DNA of 64,000 nucleotides from Methylophilus sp. 14 (GTDB lineage: Bacteria; Pseudomonadota; Gammaproteobacteria; Burkholderiales; Methylophilaceae), in assembly GCF_015354345.1 (NCBI RefSeq), contig NZ_JADKYS010000003.1, forward strand, positions 464,856 through 528,855, written 5' to 3'. Positions 54,528-63,402 of this stretch are shown here, piece by piece; position 1 is the stretch's first letter; every line of letters starts with the position of its first letter. Made by a program: the position numbers and the translations under genes. Below the pieces are notes generated by a model that was given only the letters and a program-made list of their open reading frames with translations, was not told the DNA's origin and ran no database searches.

Positions 54528-56177
54528 CTATCGGGCATTGCTCTTTAAATAAGCAATGGCGGGACTCACATCTTTACGCAGGATTTTACCATTTTTGGTG
54601 CGTGGAAACTCCTTGGCCAGGTAGACAGTTTTTGGCGCCTTATAAGCTGCCAGATGCTGTTTGCCAAAGGCCATGAGCTCTTCTGGTGCAATATTGGCCT
54701 CTGGTTTGGGGATGACATAGATCACCACTAGCAATTTGTCTTTTTCAATCTCCTCCCCCACGGCGGCACAATCCGCCACGGCCGGATGCCCCTTGTAAAC
54801 ACGCTCAATCTCATACGGTGAAACGCGGTAACCAAAGCTCTTGATAATGTCGTCTTTGCGGCCCAGGAACCAGATATAGCCATCCGCATCGTATTTGGCA
54901 TAGTCGCCAGTAAAGAAATAGCCGTCGTGTTTGTATTTGGCGGTTTCTTCTGGCAGGTTCCAATAGTTGAGAAACAAGCCAGGGTCAGTGTCCGGCACAC
55001 AGATCATGCCCTCCTCGCCCTCTGCCACCGGCTCACGCGTCTCAGGGTTAAGCAGGACAATATCGTGCCCTGGTTGCGGGAAACCTGCCGAACCGGCGCG
55101 AATCGGCCGAAAAATACTTTGTGATAAATAGTAAGAGAACTCACTCATGCCAACCGCTTCATAAATATCCAGCCCAAAGCGCTCCCGCCATTGCGTCAGC
55201 ACTTCGTCTGACAAATGCTCACCAGCACTCATAAAATGGCGCACACTAGGCACGTCGGCTTGGGTGGCATGGGTTTTTTGCAGCAACTGGCGGTAAATGG
55301 TCGGCACACCAATAAAAATAGTGGCGCCATGTTTGGCGATCAGTTCCAGCCATTTTTGCGCATCATTTTTCCCCTCATGCACAATCACGGTTTTGCCCAG
55401 ATATAAAGGATCCATCAGGCCAGTGCCCAGCACATAGGTCCAGTTAAACTTGCCAGAATGCATGATGCGGTCTTGCATAGTTTCGCTATAGTTAAACCAG
55501 TATTGGGCAGCAGTTTGACGGCCCAGCAAGGCACGATGCGCATGCAGCACGCCTTTGGGATAGCCTGTGGTGCCCGAGGTATAGACCAGATAAGCGGCAT
55601 CGTCACCACGTGTGGCATAAGCTGGGGCAACGGTTTGCACGGCAGCCAATGCTGTCTCCAGCGACAACACATTAAACACCGTCGAATCCGCCAGCTCGCC
55701 CTGCAATTGGGTCAATACGACATGCCTGAGGTGAGGGGTTTGTGCAATATTCTGCTGCATTTTGGCCGACATCCCGGCCCAGGCGGCGGCATCAGTCACC
55801 AGCACGACAGCACCGGAATCTTTCGCCAGATAAGCCACCTCTTCTGCAGTAAGCAACGTAGACGTTGGCACCGAAATCGCCCCCGTTTTCATGGTACCCA
55901 AAAAGGCCGTTGGATAATCCAGGCTATTAGGCAAACGGATCAGGACACGGTCACCCGGCGCCACACCCAAATCACGTAACACTTGAGCAAAACGGTCCGT
56001 ACGGCTCGCCAGTTCGCCAAATGTGATGGTACTAGTGCCGAAGGTGTCATCTTCCACAATCATGGCGATTTCATCGGCTTTGGCCGTGCCTAAATGGCGG
56101 TCACTACAAGCGACCCCGATATTAAAAAACTCGGGAATCTCCCATTGCCATTGTGGATAAGGGGCTAACTGTGTCAT
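54528..56177 (-). CDS. AMP-forming acyl-CoA synthetase
   Basis: A 549-residue ANL-superfamily ligase that joins a carboxylic acid to CoA through an acyl-AMP. Motifs: AYLVYTSGTTGYPKGVLHAH (AMP loop), EAVGMSEFSYYLSQ, YFFTGDYAKYDADGYIWFLGRKDDIIKSFGYRVSPYEIE (A7/A8 hinge) and the catalytic Lys in PRTKNGKILRK. It is closest in style to medium-chain/benzoate-type ligases rather than acetyl-CoA synthetase. Substrate is unknown. Its position next to fumarase, sdh and CitE-like lyases suggests a C3-C5 acid feeding malyl- or citramalyl-CoA chemistry. AAAGG precedes the ATG. Confidence 0.88.
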   Translation of the reverse strand: MTQLAPYPQWQWEIPEFFNIGVACSDRHLGTAKADEIAMIVEDDTFGTSTITFGELASRTDRFAQVLRDLGVAPGDRVLIRLPNSLDYPTAFLGTMKTGAISVPTSTLLTAEEVAYLAKDSGAVVLVTDAAAWAGMSAKMQQNIAQTPHLRHVVLTQLQGELADSTVFNVLSLETALAAVQTVAPAYATRGDDAAYLVYTSGTTGYPKGVLHAHRALLGRQTAAQYWFNYSETMQDRIMHSGKFNWTYVLGTGLMDPLYLGKTVIVHEGKNDAQKWLELIAKHGATIFIGVPTIYRQLLQKTHATQADVPSVRHFMSAGEHLSDEVLTQWRERFGLDIYEAVGMSEFSYYLSQSIFRPIRAGSAGFPQPGHDIVLLNPETREPVAEGEEGMICVPDTDPGLFLNYWNLPEETAKYKHDGYFFTGDYAKYDADGYIWFLGRKDDIIKSFGYRVSPYEIERVYKGHPAVADCAAVGEEIEKDKLLVVIYVIPKPEANIAPEELMAFGKQHLAAYKAPKTVYLAKEFPRTKNGKILRKDVSPAIAYLKSNAR

Positions 56178-56277
56178 GTTCAAACCTTTCCATTCACTCT
56201 GTGCATGCATGGTTTATGCGATGCTGATTTTGCATTTCTTTTGAAAATGCTTTTTCAAACTCTATAAATACGGCTAA

Positions 56278-56396
56278 ATTCAGAATTTAGCGATGAAGTG
56301 CAAGGCGCACAGCGCACAGAAAGCGGAATGTACATAAAGTACATGAGCATTTCGAGCACTGCGCAACGCCGCAATTCGCGCTAAAAATGAATTTTT
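56278..56396. repeat. REP-like imperfect palindrome, copy 1
   Basis: The two halves of this 119-base stretch pair imperfectly around a centre GTAC-N5-GTAC (near 56331-56343). Outer matches include AAATTCA / TGAATTT and TTTAGCG / CGCTAAA. It lies just downstream of the CitE-like gene stop. A second element of the same design occurs at 62380-62478. It is probably a dispersed extragenic palindromic repeat that folds as a long hairpin. Confidence 0.65.
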
Positions 56397-57525
56397 ATAA
56401 CAGAATGCCGTAGGGCCAGTTTTGGCGCACTACCTGCGCTGGCATCAACTGCAATACATGCAATGCAAATTCCATATCGCTGACTTTCAGTGCTCGCAAG
56501 GCATGCGCGCGCAGCAAGGTCTGCAAGGCCTTACCAAACATGGGCGGATCCAGCATTTCGCCATCGAACTTGATCGCCCCGCCCAGCAAGGCATCCGCTT
56601 CAATCGCCGCTTTTAAAATCGCCACCTTCTGGTTAATTTCAGTCGGTGACGGTGTATAAGCGGTTTTACACAAATGGATATGCCCGGGGTGAATCACTTG
56701 CTTACCGGTCAGGCCCATCGCGGCTTCCTGGCAAGCGTGCTTGTAGACCACACGCGACTCGTTATCCCCATGCAAATCCAGCCAGCGACGCACATCGTGT
56801 GGCTCAACAAACTTGTCTGGCATGATGTTACTGCCTATCAATGTTTCTACACCGCCAATCACGCCTTTACCGGCAATCCTGGCTTCAAAAATCAGCTGAT
56901 TGATAAAGTAAAATAATTCTTCAATCCAGTGCTCTGGCGTAATGTGTATACCCAGCGCTTTGGAGAAGTCATGGATACCAAACACCACGTGTTTCACGGT
57001 GTCGTATTGCATCAATTCCGGCGCGATTTTGAGCGATTTCGGGTGCTCAATAATCGGCTGTATGGTGATGTGCGGATTGATACTGAGCAAAAAGCTCGAC
57101 AGATCACGCACTTCGGCCGCGCCGTAAGACTCACCCGCCTTGGCCAGCATGACGACGTCGATATACTCGCCCATGTCGCGCACCAGTTTCATATCCTCTT
57201 CGTACTCATCAGTACGGAAAGAATTGGCACGAATGGCAATCGTCACGCGCTCATTGACCTTGCGCAGCTTGGGTAACTCCTGGCGCAGCAAGGTGCGGCT
57301 CATTTCTTTCTGCCGACAGCCGTCTTCCAGGTCAAAAATCAGCGTATGCGCATTAGTGAAATGCGCGTGCTTGACCATACGGTTAGCCGCCTGTTCCATG
57401 TCTTCATAAATGCCCAGGCTAGGCGCGTATTTCACTGGCGGGTAATACAACTGTATGCCTGGCCAGTAATCCCCCAACGCGCTGGCATCCAGTGCAATTG
57501 GCTCTTCTCCCATGTGCTGACTCAT
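56395..57525 (-). CDS. HpcH/HpaI (CitE-like) aldolase/lyase
   Basis: A 376-residue protein of the citrate lyase beta/malyl-CoA lyase superfamily. It has the motif HTLIFDLEDGC, the arginine motif AIRANSFR, VVMLAKAGE, the metal Glu in IQPIIEHPKS, and the metal Asp in VFGIHDFSKALG; all key positions are present. It is longer than typical CitE (about 290) because of extra N- and C-terminal parts. The start overlaps the sdhE stop as ATGA, so it is translated from the sdh transcript. A malyl-CoA-type cleavage is plausible; the substrate is unproven. Confidence 0.85.
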   Translation of the reverse strand: MSQHMGEEPIALDASALGDYWPGIQLYYPPVKYAPSLGIYEDMEQAANRMVKHAHFTNAHTLIFDLEDGCRQKEMSRTLLRQELPKLRKVNERVTIAIRANSFRTDEYEEDMKLVRDMGEYIDVVMLAKAGESYGAAEVRDLSSFLLSINPHITIQPIIEHPKSLKIAPELMQYDTVKHVVFGIHDFSKALGIHITPEHWIEELFYFINQLIFEARIAGKGVIGGVETLIGSNIMPDKFVEPHDVRRWLDLHGDNESRVVYKHACQEAAMGLTGKQVIHPGHIHLCKTAYTPSPTEINQKVAILKAAIEADALLGGAIKFDGEMLDPPMFGKALQTLLRAHALRALKVSDMEFALHVLQLMPAQVVRQNWPYGILL

Positions 57526-57809
57526 GCGGTTTCCTGTTCTGCCGTCGGTCGGCTCGCTCTTAATTTTTCAAGAATGGCGGCGGATTGCGCCATGCCGGGT
57601 TGTGGATTCACACCCTGTATCAAGTCCCAAAATACGTTATCTGGCAGCTCTAGCAAGGCATCAAGCTGCTCCATTTCGGCCAACGTTAACCCGCTAAAGT
57701 GGTCACTGACAAAGCGTTGCAACACAATGTCCAGCTCCAGCATGCCACGGCGGCAACGCCAGGCCAGGCGACGCTGCTCTGCTTCACGTAAAATTTCAGC
57801 ATTCAACAT
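57522..57809 (-). CDS. sdhE: Succinate dehydrogenase assembly factor SdhE
   Basis: A 95-residue helical protein carrying the SdhE/SDH5 motif RRGMLELD (RGxxE). It is needed for covalent FAD attachment to SdhA. The family core runs RLAWRCRRGMLELDIVLQRFV and ends at LLELPDNVFWDLIQG; the last 25 residues are variable. It directly follows sdhB by 9 bases. Confidence 0.94.
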   Translation of the reverse strand: MLNAEILREAEQRRLAWRCRRGMLELDIVLQRFVSDHFSGLTLAEMEQLDALLELPDNVFWDLIQGVNPQPGMAQSAAILEKLRASRPTAEQETA

Positions 57810-57818
57810 ATGTCGCTC

Positions 57819-58565
57819 CTATAACACCTTGATACCAAATATCTTTTTACCCGGTTTAGCTTCGCTGTGCGCTTTTGCCTTTTCAATCTTGAGATCTTTA
57901 ATCGCCGCAATCGCCGCATTCGGATTGAGTTTTTTCGGGCACACATCGGTACAGTTCATGATGTTATGGCAGCGATACAAACGGTAAGGGTCTTCCAGAT
58001 TCTCCAGGCGCGCGTCCTGCTCCTGGTCGCGGCTATCGGCAATAAAGCGGTAGGCCTGCATCAGTCCGGCCGGGCCGACAAACTTGTCCGGATTCCACCA
58101 GAAGCTCGGACAGGAAGTCGTACAAGCGCCGCACAAAATACATTCATACAAACCATCCAGCTTGGCGCGGTCTTCCGGGCTTTGCAGGCGCTCTGTTTCA
58201 GGTGGCGTGTCATGGTTTTGCAGGTAAGGCATCACTGAGTGATAGTTGTCAAAAAACTGCGTCATGTCGACCACCAGGTCACGAATCACCGGCAGGCCAG
58301 GCATAGGGCGTAACACCACCGGCTCTTGCAACTCACTGAGCTTGGTGATGCAGGCCAGACCATTTTTACCGTTGATATTCATGGCATCACTGCCACAGAC
58401 GCCTTCACGGCAGGACTTACGCATGCTGAGCGACTCGTCCAGCTCTTTAATGCGCATCAGGGCATCCAGCAACATCTGGTCGCTGTCTTCCAGCGTGACA
58501 TCGTAATCCTGCATATAGGGCTTTTTGTCTACGTCCGGGTTAAAGCGGTAGATAGAGAAACGCAT
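57819..58565 (-). CDS. sdhB: Succinate dehydrogenase iron-sulfur subunit SdhB
   Basis: A 248-residue subunit that passes electrons from FAD to quinone. It carries the 2Fe-2S motif CREGVCGSDAMNINGKNGLAC, the 4Fe-4S motif CILCGACTTSCPSFWW, and the 3Fe-4S motif CHNIMNCTDVCPKKLNP. The length is slightly above the usual 235-240. It starts one base after the sdhA stop region, in the order sdhC-D-A-B. Confidence 0.97.
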   Translation of the reverse strand: MRFSIYRFNPDVDKKPYMQDYDVTLEDSDQMLLDALMRIKELDESLSMRKSCREGVCGSDAMNINGKNGLACITKLSELQEPVVLRPMPGLPVIRDLVVDMTQFFDNYHSVMPYLQNHDTPPETERLQSPEDRAKLDGLYECILCGACTTSCPSFWWNPDKFVGPAGLMQAYRFIADSRDQEQDARLENLEDPYRLYRCHNIMNCTDVCPKKLNPNAAIAAIKDLKIEKAKAHSEAKPGKKIFGIKVL

Positions 58566-58566
58566 A

Positions 58567-60357
58567 TCAATACACCCTTTTCTTCAACTCAAATGGTTCA
58601 ACCGTCAATGGCTGCAATCGCACTGGCTTATAAGCAAGCTTTTGCTCGTGGGCAAAATACAGCGAATGGCTGAGCCATTGTGCATCGTCACGTTCAGGAT
58701 AATCTTCACGCGCATGCGCGCCACGGCTTTCCTGGCGAGCATGCGCCGCTTGCATGGTGGCCAGCGCCACTTGCATCAGGTTATCCAGTTCTAGCGCCTC
58801 TACACGGGCAGTGTTAAAGACTTTGCTTTTGTCAGTAATTCTTAAGTGCTGCGCTTGTTGGGCGACTTGTTTGATCGCATCTACACCCTGCTCCAGCAAC
58901 TCAGGGAACCGGAACACGCCACAGTGTTTTTGCATGGTTTGGCGCATGGCCAGGCCGACTTCGGCTACTTTTTCACCAGCGCTCGAGCTCTCGAGTCGGT
59001 TCACACGTGCCAACGTGGCATCCGCGACATTGGCGGGTAAGGGTTTATGGGCTTTGTTGGCAGCAATATCGGTCGCCATTTTGTCGCCCGCGGCCTTGCC
59101 GAAAACAACCAGGTCGAGCAAAGAGTTCGAGCCTAAACGATTGGCGCCATGCACAGACACACAGGCACATTCACCCACGGCATATAAACCATTGACCACA
59201 CGCTCAGACTGGCCATCGTGTACCACCACCTGGCCGTCGAGGTTCGTCGGAATGCCACCCATCATGTAATGCGCCGTTGGCACCACCGGGATAGGATCAT
59301 TCGTCGGGTCTACCCCAGCAAAGGTTTTGGCAATTTCGCGAATGCCTGGCAGGCGTTTGCTGATGATGTCTTCGCCCAAATGATCCAGCTTGAGAAACAC
59401 CGCATCTTTATGTTTGCCGATGCCACGGCCTTCTTTAATCTCCGTCGCCATGGCGCGCGACACCACGTCGCGGCTAGCGAGGTCTTTGGCACTTGGCGCA
59501 TAACGCTCCATAAAGCGCTCGCCCTCGCTATTCACCAAGTAGCCACCTTCACCGCGCACGCCTTCGGTAATCAGCACCCCGGCATTCAATACACCGGTCG
59601 GGTGAAACTGCCAGAACTCCATATCCTGCAACGGCAAGCCAGCGCGTGCGGCCATGCCCAAACCATCGCCGGTATTGATATAAGCATTGGTGCTGGCCTG
59701 AAAAATACGGCCACCGCCGCCCGTCGCCAGCATGGTGGCTTTGGCGTGAATGACATGAATATCGCCGGTTTCAATTTCCAGCGCGATCACGCCCAGCACA
59801 TCGCCGTCGCTATCGCGAATCAGGTCGAGCGCAAACCACTCGATCAAGAATTGGGTATTGGCTTTCACGTTACGCTGATACAAGGTATGCAACATGGCAT
59901 GGCCGGTGCGGTCTGCCACGGCACAGGTACGCGAAATCGGTGTTTCGCCAAAATTGCGCGTCATGCCGCCAAACGGACGCTGAAAAATACGGCCGTTTTC
60001 CAGGCGATCAAACGGCATACCAAAATGCTCCAGCTCGATAATCGCCTTGGCCGCATTGCGGCACATAAACTCAATCGCATCCTGGTCGCCCAGGTAATCC
60101 GAGCCCTTGATGGTGTCATACATATGCCACAGCCAATTATCGTCAGACACATTGCCTAAGGCTGCTGCAATCCCACCTTGCGCCGCCACCGTGTGTGAGC
60201 GGGTTGGAAACACCTTGGACAACACGGCCACATCGGCACCGGACTCGGCCAGTTGCAGTGCAGCACGCAAGCCTGCGCCGCCGCCGCCGATAATGACGGC
60301 ATCTACCTGATGATGCTGGAGTTTGCTTGCCTCTGTCATATTGGCTGTATTGGTCAT
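58567..60357 (-). CDS. sdhA: Succinate dehydrogenase flavoprotein subunit SdhA
   Basis: The 596-residue FAD subunit oxidises succinate to fumarate. It has the dinucleotide motif [20 protein letters not shown] and the flavinylation motif [14 protein letters not shown] with the FAD-linked His. The active-site region reads [27 protein letters not shown], and a [17 protein letters not shown] motif follows. I use the ATG at 60357 (AAGGTGAG upstream) rather than a start 27 bases earlier that overlaps sdhD. Confidence 0.97.
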   Translation of the reverse strand: MTNTANMTEASKLQHHQVDAVIIGGGGAGLRAALQLAESGADVAVLSKVFPTRSHTVAAQGGIAAALGNVSDDNWLWHMYDTIKGSDYLGDQDAIEFMCRNAAKAIIELEHFGMPFDRLENGRIFQRPFGGMTRNFGETPISRTCAVADRTGHAMLHTLYQRNVKANTQFLIEWFALDLIRDSDGDVLGVIALEIETGDIHVIHAKATMLATGGGGRIFQASTNAYINTGDGLGMAARAGLPLQDMEFWQFHPTGVLNAGVLITEGVRGEGGYLVNSEGERFMERYAPSAKDLASRDVVSRAMATEIKEGRGIGKHKDAVFLKLDHLGEDIISKRLPGIREIAKTFAGVDPTNDPIPVVPTAHYMMGGIPTNLDGQVVVHDGQSERVVNGLYAVGECACVSVHGANRLGSNSLLDLVVFGKAAGDKMATDIAANKAHKPLPANVADATLARVNRLESSSAGEKVAEVGLAMRQTMQKHCGVFRFPELLEQGVDAIKQVAQQAQHLRITDKSKVFNTARVEALELDNLMQVALATMQAAHARQESRGAHAREDYPERDDAQWLSHSLYFAHEQKLAYKPVRLQPLTVEPFELKKRVY

Positions 60358-60367
60358 GCCACTCACC

Positions 60368-60721
60368 TTAAAAATCCATTCCAAATAAAATCCACAACAC
60401 CGCTAGCGCATTGCCCCATACGGCAATATTCACCAGCCATTGCAACACCGCCCGAATACCCAAGTGCGGTACGTAATCACGCAATACATCACGCACCCCT
60501 AACCAGGCATGCAACAGCATGCAGGCAAAAAACCATAGCGTGAGCAGGCGCCACCACAGTGGCGCAAACAAGGCTTGCCACTCACTAAAATTCTGTGGAG
60601 ATAACCACATCACACGCAACCACAACAACAGCAACACCACCGCCATCGACAGCGCACACAAGCGCTGTGTCAGCCAACGCCGCATGCCAGGATATTTGGC
60701 CGTCAGTAACTCAAACAACAT
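60368..60721 (-). CDS. sdhD: Succinate dehydrogenase membrane anchor SdhD
   Basis: A 117-residue protein with three TM helices. It anchors SdhAB and helps bind heme b and quinone. The motif [16 protein letters not shown] in TM2 contains the conserved His and the Arg-Asp pair of SdhD. It lies between sdhC and sdhA. Confidence 0.93.
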   Translation of the reverse strand: MLFELLTAKYPGMRRWLTQRLCALSMAVVLLLLWLRVMWLSPQNFSEWQALFAPLWWRLLTLWFFACMLLHAWLGVRDVLRDYVPHLGIRAVLQWLVNIAVWGNALAVLWILFGMDF

Positions 60722-60731
60722 GGCGGCCCCT

Positions 60732-61121
60732 CTACCAAATCGCCCAGATCACAAACACCATGGTGCCTGCGACCAGCCATAACACCACACGGCTGGAGAA
60801 GCGCGCTTTTTGCAAGGTCGTCATCCAGTGCACATCCATCGCCAGGTGGCGGATACCGGCATAAAAATGATGAAAAAATGCACAGGCCAACACGGTGATC
60901 AGCAGCTTGACCGGCCATTGCTGAAATTGCGTGGCCACGGCTGCATACCCTTGTGCGCTGGACAAGGACAAATACAAGGCCCATAACAACAGCGGCTGAA
61001 TCAAAAACAGCACCACACCGCTGGCGCGGTGCAAAATGGACACCACCGCATTGACCGGCAAGCGGATCGTGAATAAATCCAGATTCTTCGGGCGTTGTTT
61101 TTTTTGCTTCTTTACGATCAT
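60732..61121 (-). CDS. sdhC: Succinate dehydrogenase cytochrome b subunit SdhC
   Basis: A 129-residue, three-TM cytochrome b556 subunit. It has the entry motif RPKNLDLFTIRLPVNAVVSILHRASGVVLF (HRxSG) and the heme-ligand motif FFHHFYAGIRHLAMD. It is the first gene of sdhCDAB and starts 11 bases after the malic enzyme stop, so the malic enzyme gene may lead the operon. Confidence 0.94.
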   Translation of the reverse strand: MIVKKQKKQRPKNLDLFTIRLPVNAVVSILHRASGVVLFLIQPLLLWALYLSLSSAQGYAAVATQFQQWPVKLLITVLACAFFHHFYAGIRHLAMDVHWMTTLQKARFSSRVVLWLVAGTMVFVIWAIW

Positions 61122-61132
61122 GCTAAATGCTC

Positions 61133-62335
61133 TTACTCGCCTGCATTGGCCGCACGCGCAACGGCGCCAGCCACGTATTCCATCAAACGTGGATCAAATG
61201 GTTTAGGGATAATGTAGTCTTTACCAAACGATAATGACTGTAACTGGTAGGCCTCCAGCACCTGCGCAGGTACTGGCTCGCGCGCTAACTGGCTCAGCGC
61301 TTTGGCAGCTGCGACTTTCATCTGCTCGGTAATCTGTTTGGCCTGTGCGTCCAGCGCGCCACGGAACAGATAAGGGAAACACAAGGCATTATTGACCTGG
61401 TTAGGGAAGTCGCTGCGGCCGGTGGCCATAATCACGTCATCGCGCAAGGCAAAGACCTGGCTGGGTAAAATTTCGGGATCAGGATTCGCTAAAGCAAAAA
61501 TCACCGGCTTGGCTGCCATGCTGCTTACTAATGCTGGCGGCAAGCCATTTTTGGCAGAGACACCAATAAACACATCGGCCCCCTGCATGGCATCTGCCAG
61601 CGTTTTGACACTGCCAGCTGCAATCGCCAGTTCACGGTTGTTATCATGCAAATCATCGCGGCTTGTATCCAGCACGCCTTTGCGATCGACCATAGTGATA
61701 TTGTTCGCGCCCATTAACTTGAGCAATTTGGCACACGAACAACCCGCTGCACCTGCGCCTAAAAACACAATCTTGGCGCGGGGCAACGTTTTGCCTTGGA
61801 GATCAAGTGCGTTCAACAAAGCAGCGGCCACGATCACAGCGGTGCCATGCTGATCGTCATGAAACACCGGGATGTCCAGACGTTTTTTCAATTCATTTTC
61901 AATATAAAAACAGTGCGGCGCAGCAATGTCTTCGAGGTTAATGCCGCCAAAGGTTGGCGCAATATTGACCACCGTCTGGATAAACTCGTCCGGCGTCGCA
62001 GCATTCACCTCAATATCAAACACATCAATATCCGCAAAGCGCTTAAACAACACACCCTTGCCTTCCATCACTGGCTTGCCAGCCAGCGCCCCAACATTAC
62101 CCAACCCTAGCACCGCAGTACCATCGGTAATCACCGCCACTAAATTACCTTTATTGGTATATTTATAGGCATTGGCCGGATCCGCCTCAATCTCACGTAC
62201 CGGCTCGGCCACGCCGGGCGTATAGGCCAGTGATAAATCCTGCTGTGTCGCACAAGGCTTGGACGACTCCACGCTCAGTTTGCCCGGCTTGGGAAACTGG
62301 TGGTAATCCAGCGCGCGTTGCTTTAAATCGTCCAT
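61133..62335 (-). CDS. Malic enzyme (short form)
   Basis: A 400-residue malate dehydrogenase (oxaloacetate-decarboxylating) making pyruvate from malate. Motifs: LAYTPGVAEPV with the catalytic Tyr, GNLVAVITDGTAVLGLGNVGALAGKPVMEGK with the catalytic Lys, FHDDQHGTA, and the nucleotide fold IVFLGAGAAGCSCAKLL. It lacks the phosphotransacetylase-like C-terminal domain of MaeB, so it is the short bacterial type. The ATG at 62335 has GAGG 9 bases upstream. NAD versus NADP preference is not clear from sequence. Confidence 0.93.
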   Translation of the reverse strand: MDDLKQRALDYHQFPKPGKLSVESSKPCATQQDLSLAYTPGVAEPVREIEADPANAYKYTNKGNLVAVITDGTAVLGLGNVGALAGKPVMEGKGVLFKRFADIDVFDIEVNAATPDEFIQTVVNIAPTFGGINLEDIAAPHCFYIENELKKRLDIPVFHDDQHGTAVIVAAALLNALDLQGKTLPRAKIVFLGAGAAGCSCAKLLKLMGANNITMVDRKGVLDTSRDDLHDNNRELAIAAGSVKTLADAMQGADVFIGVSAKNGLPPALVSSMAAKPVIFALANPDPEILPSQVFALRDDVIMATGRSDFPNQVNNALCFPYLFRGALDAQAKQITEQMKVAAAKALSQLAREPVPAQVLEAYQLQSLSFGKDYIIPKPFDPRLMEYVAGAVARAANAGE

Positions 62336-62379
62336 TTGTGACCTCTTTCTTTTATTGCACCAGCCTTGTGTTCCAACAA

Positions 62380-62478
62380 GACTTTTCAAAATGCATTTTG
62401 GCTAGGCGGACAAGCGCAGACAGTACGATCAGTACGGCAAGCGAAGTCCAACAACGCGAAAATGCGTTTTCAAAAGTC
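62380..62478. repeat. REP-like imperfect palindrome, copy 2
   Basis: The outer arms GACTTTT / AAAAGTC and GCATTTT / AAAATGC pair around the centre GTAC-N5-GTAC (near 62423-62435), the same plan as the element at 56278-56396. It separates the malic enzyme and GntR genes, touching neither reading frame. Confidence 0.65.
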
Positions 62479-62481
62479 GCC

Positions 62482-63216
62482 CTATTCCAATTCGCTCATA
62501 TAGTGGTGATCGTCTGTCAGACACAAGCCCAAACGCCACTCCATCGGCTTATCGCCATAAGTAAATGACACACGCTCAATGCTTAATAATGGATAACCTT
62601 CTTTCAAGCCCAGCGCTTTAGCCACCTCGGCATCGGCAGCCACGGCTTTGATGCGCTCTTCGGCGCGGATCATGCGCACGCCAAACTGCGACTCATACAT
62701 GCTATACATCGAGCCATTGCTTTCTTCCACTTTGGCGCGGTTCAACCCTTTAAAGGGCGCTGCGGGCACAATAATGTGGTCATAAATCAATGGCCGCCCG
62801 GAAAAAGTCAGCAAGCGTTTGACGTCTATGGTGGTCGCGCCTGCTTTGATTTCCAGCACCTTACCGATATGTACACTGGCCTTGCTCTTCACGCAGGAAA
62901 GAAACTCATTTTGCAACTGTTCTTTCTGCCCACTTTCTGCCGTTAAACGCAAAAAGCGCAATCTGACATCATCCTGGTTATGCGTGGCTACAAAGGTCCC
63001 CTTGCCTTGACGGCGGATCAGGATATTCTCCGTCGCTAGGCTATCAATCGCCTTACGCACCGTGCCCTGACTGACCTTATAACGCTGGGCGAGATCAATT
63101 TCACTTGGAATCATATCCCCAGGACGCCACTCCCCACCGATCAGACTTTGCGTAATCAGCACTTTGATCTGGTCATACAGCGGCCTATAACTTGGCGACC
63201 CTAACTGCTTATCCAT
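62482..63216 (-). CDS. GntR-family regulator with UTRA domain (HutC type)
   Basis: A 244-residue repressor-type protein. The N-terminal winged HTH reads PLYDQIKVLITQSLIGGEWRPGDMIPSEIDLAQRYKVSQGTVRKAIDSLATENILIRRQGKGTFV. The UTRA ligand domain covers about residues 85-240 (RLLTFSGRPLIYDHIIVP, YPLLSIERVSFTYGDKPMEWR). It is divergent from a CitE-like gene and next to the malic enzyme-sdh operon, so it probably controls organic-acid metabolism. The start is uncertain: ATGs at 63246, 63234 and 63216 are in frame; I use the one with GGAG upstream nearest the conserved region. Confidence 0.9.
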   Translation of the reverse strand: MDKQLGSPSYRPLYDQIKVLITQSLIGGEWRPGDMIPSEIDLAQRYKVSQGTVRKAIDSLATENILIRRQGKGTFVATHNQDDVRLRFLRLTAESGQKEQLQNEFLSCVKSKASVHIGKVLEIKAGATTIDVKRLLTFSGRPLIYDHIIVPAAPFKGLNRAKVEESNGSMYSMYESQFGVRMIRAEERIKAVAADAEVAKALGLKEGYPLLSIERVSFTYGDKPMEWRLGLCLTDDHHYMSELE

Positions 63217-63311
63217 AGATTCGACTCCGTTCATGATTGGCACCATTTAATTGCACCTGAAATAAGTTTTTTTAATTTATATCACAGGGTGTTTTTATTG
63301 TCCACTATTTT

Positions 63312-63336
63312 ATATCTTATATAAGACATAAGATAT
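63312..63336. promoter_or_regulatory. Overlapping palindromes, candidate GntR operator
   Basis: ATATCTTAT and ATAAGATAT form perfect 9-base arms with a 7-base spacer, and the 12-base palindrome TCTTATATAAGA (63315-63326) overlaps them. The position between the divergent regulator and CitE-like genes is that expected for an autoregulated GntR operator. Confidence 0.65.
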
Positions 63337-63402
63337 TTGTTGACACAGTTTTTTTATTCATGAATAATGAATCTAATTTCTTGCCGCAACAAAGGAAACC
63401 CC

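Noticed and set aside
59218-60159. 313-codon frame antisense to sdhA
   Set aside because: It is complementary to a fully conserved sdhA region with no ribosome site or recognisable domain.
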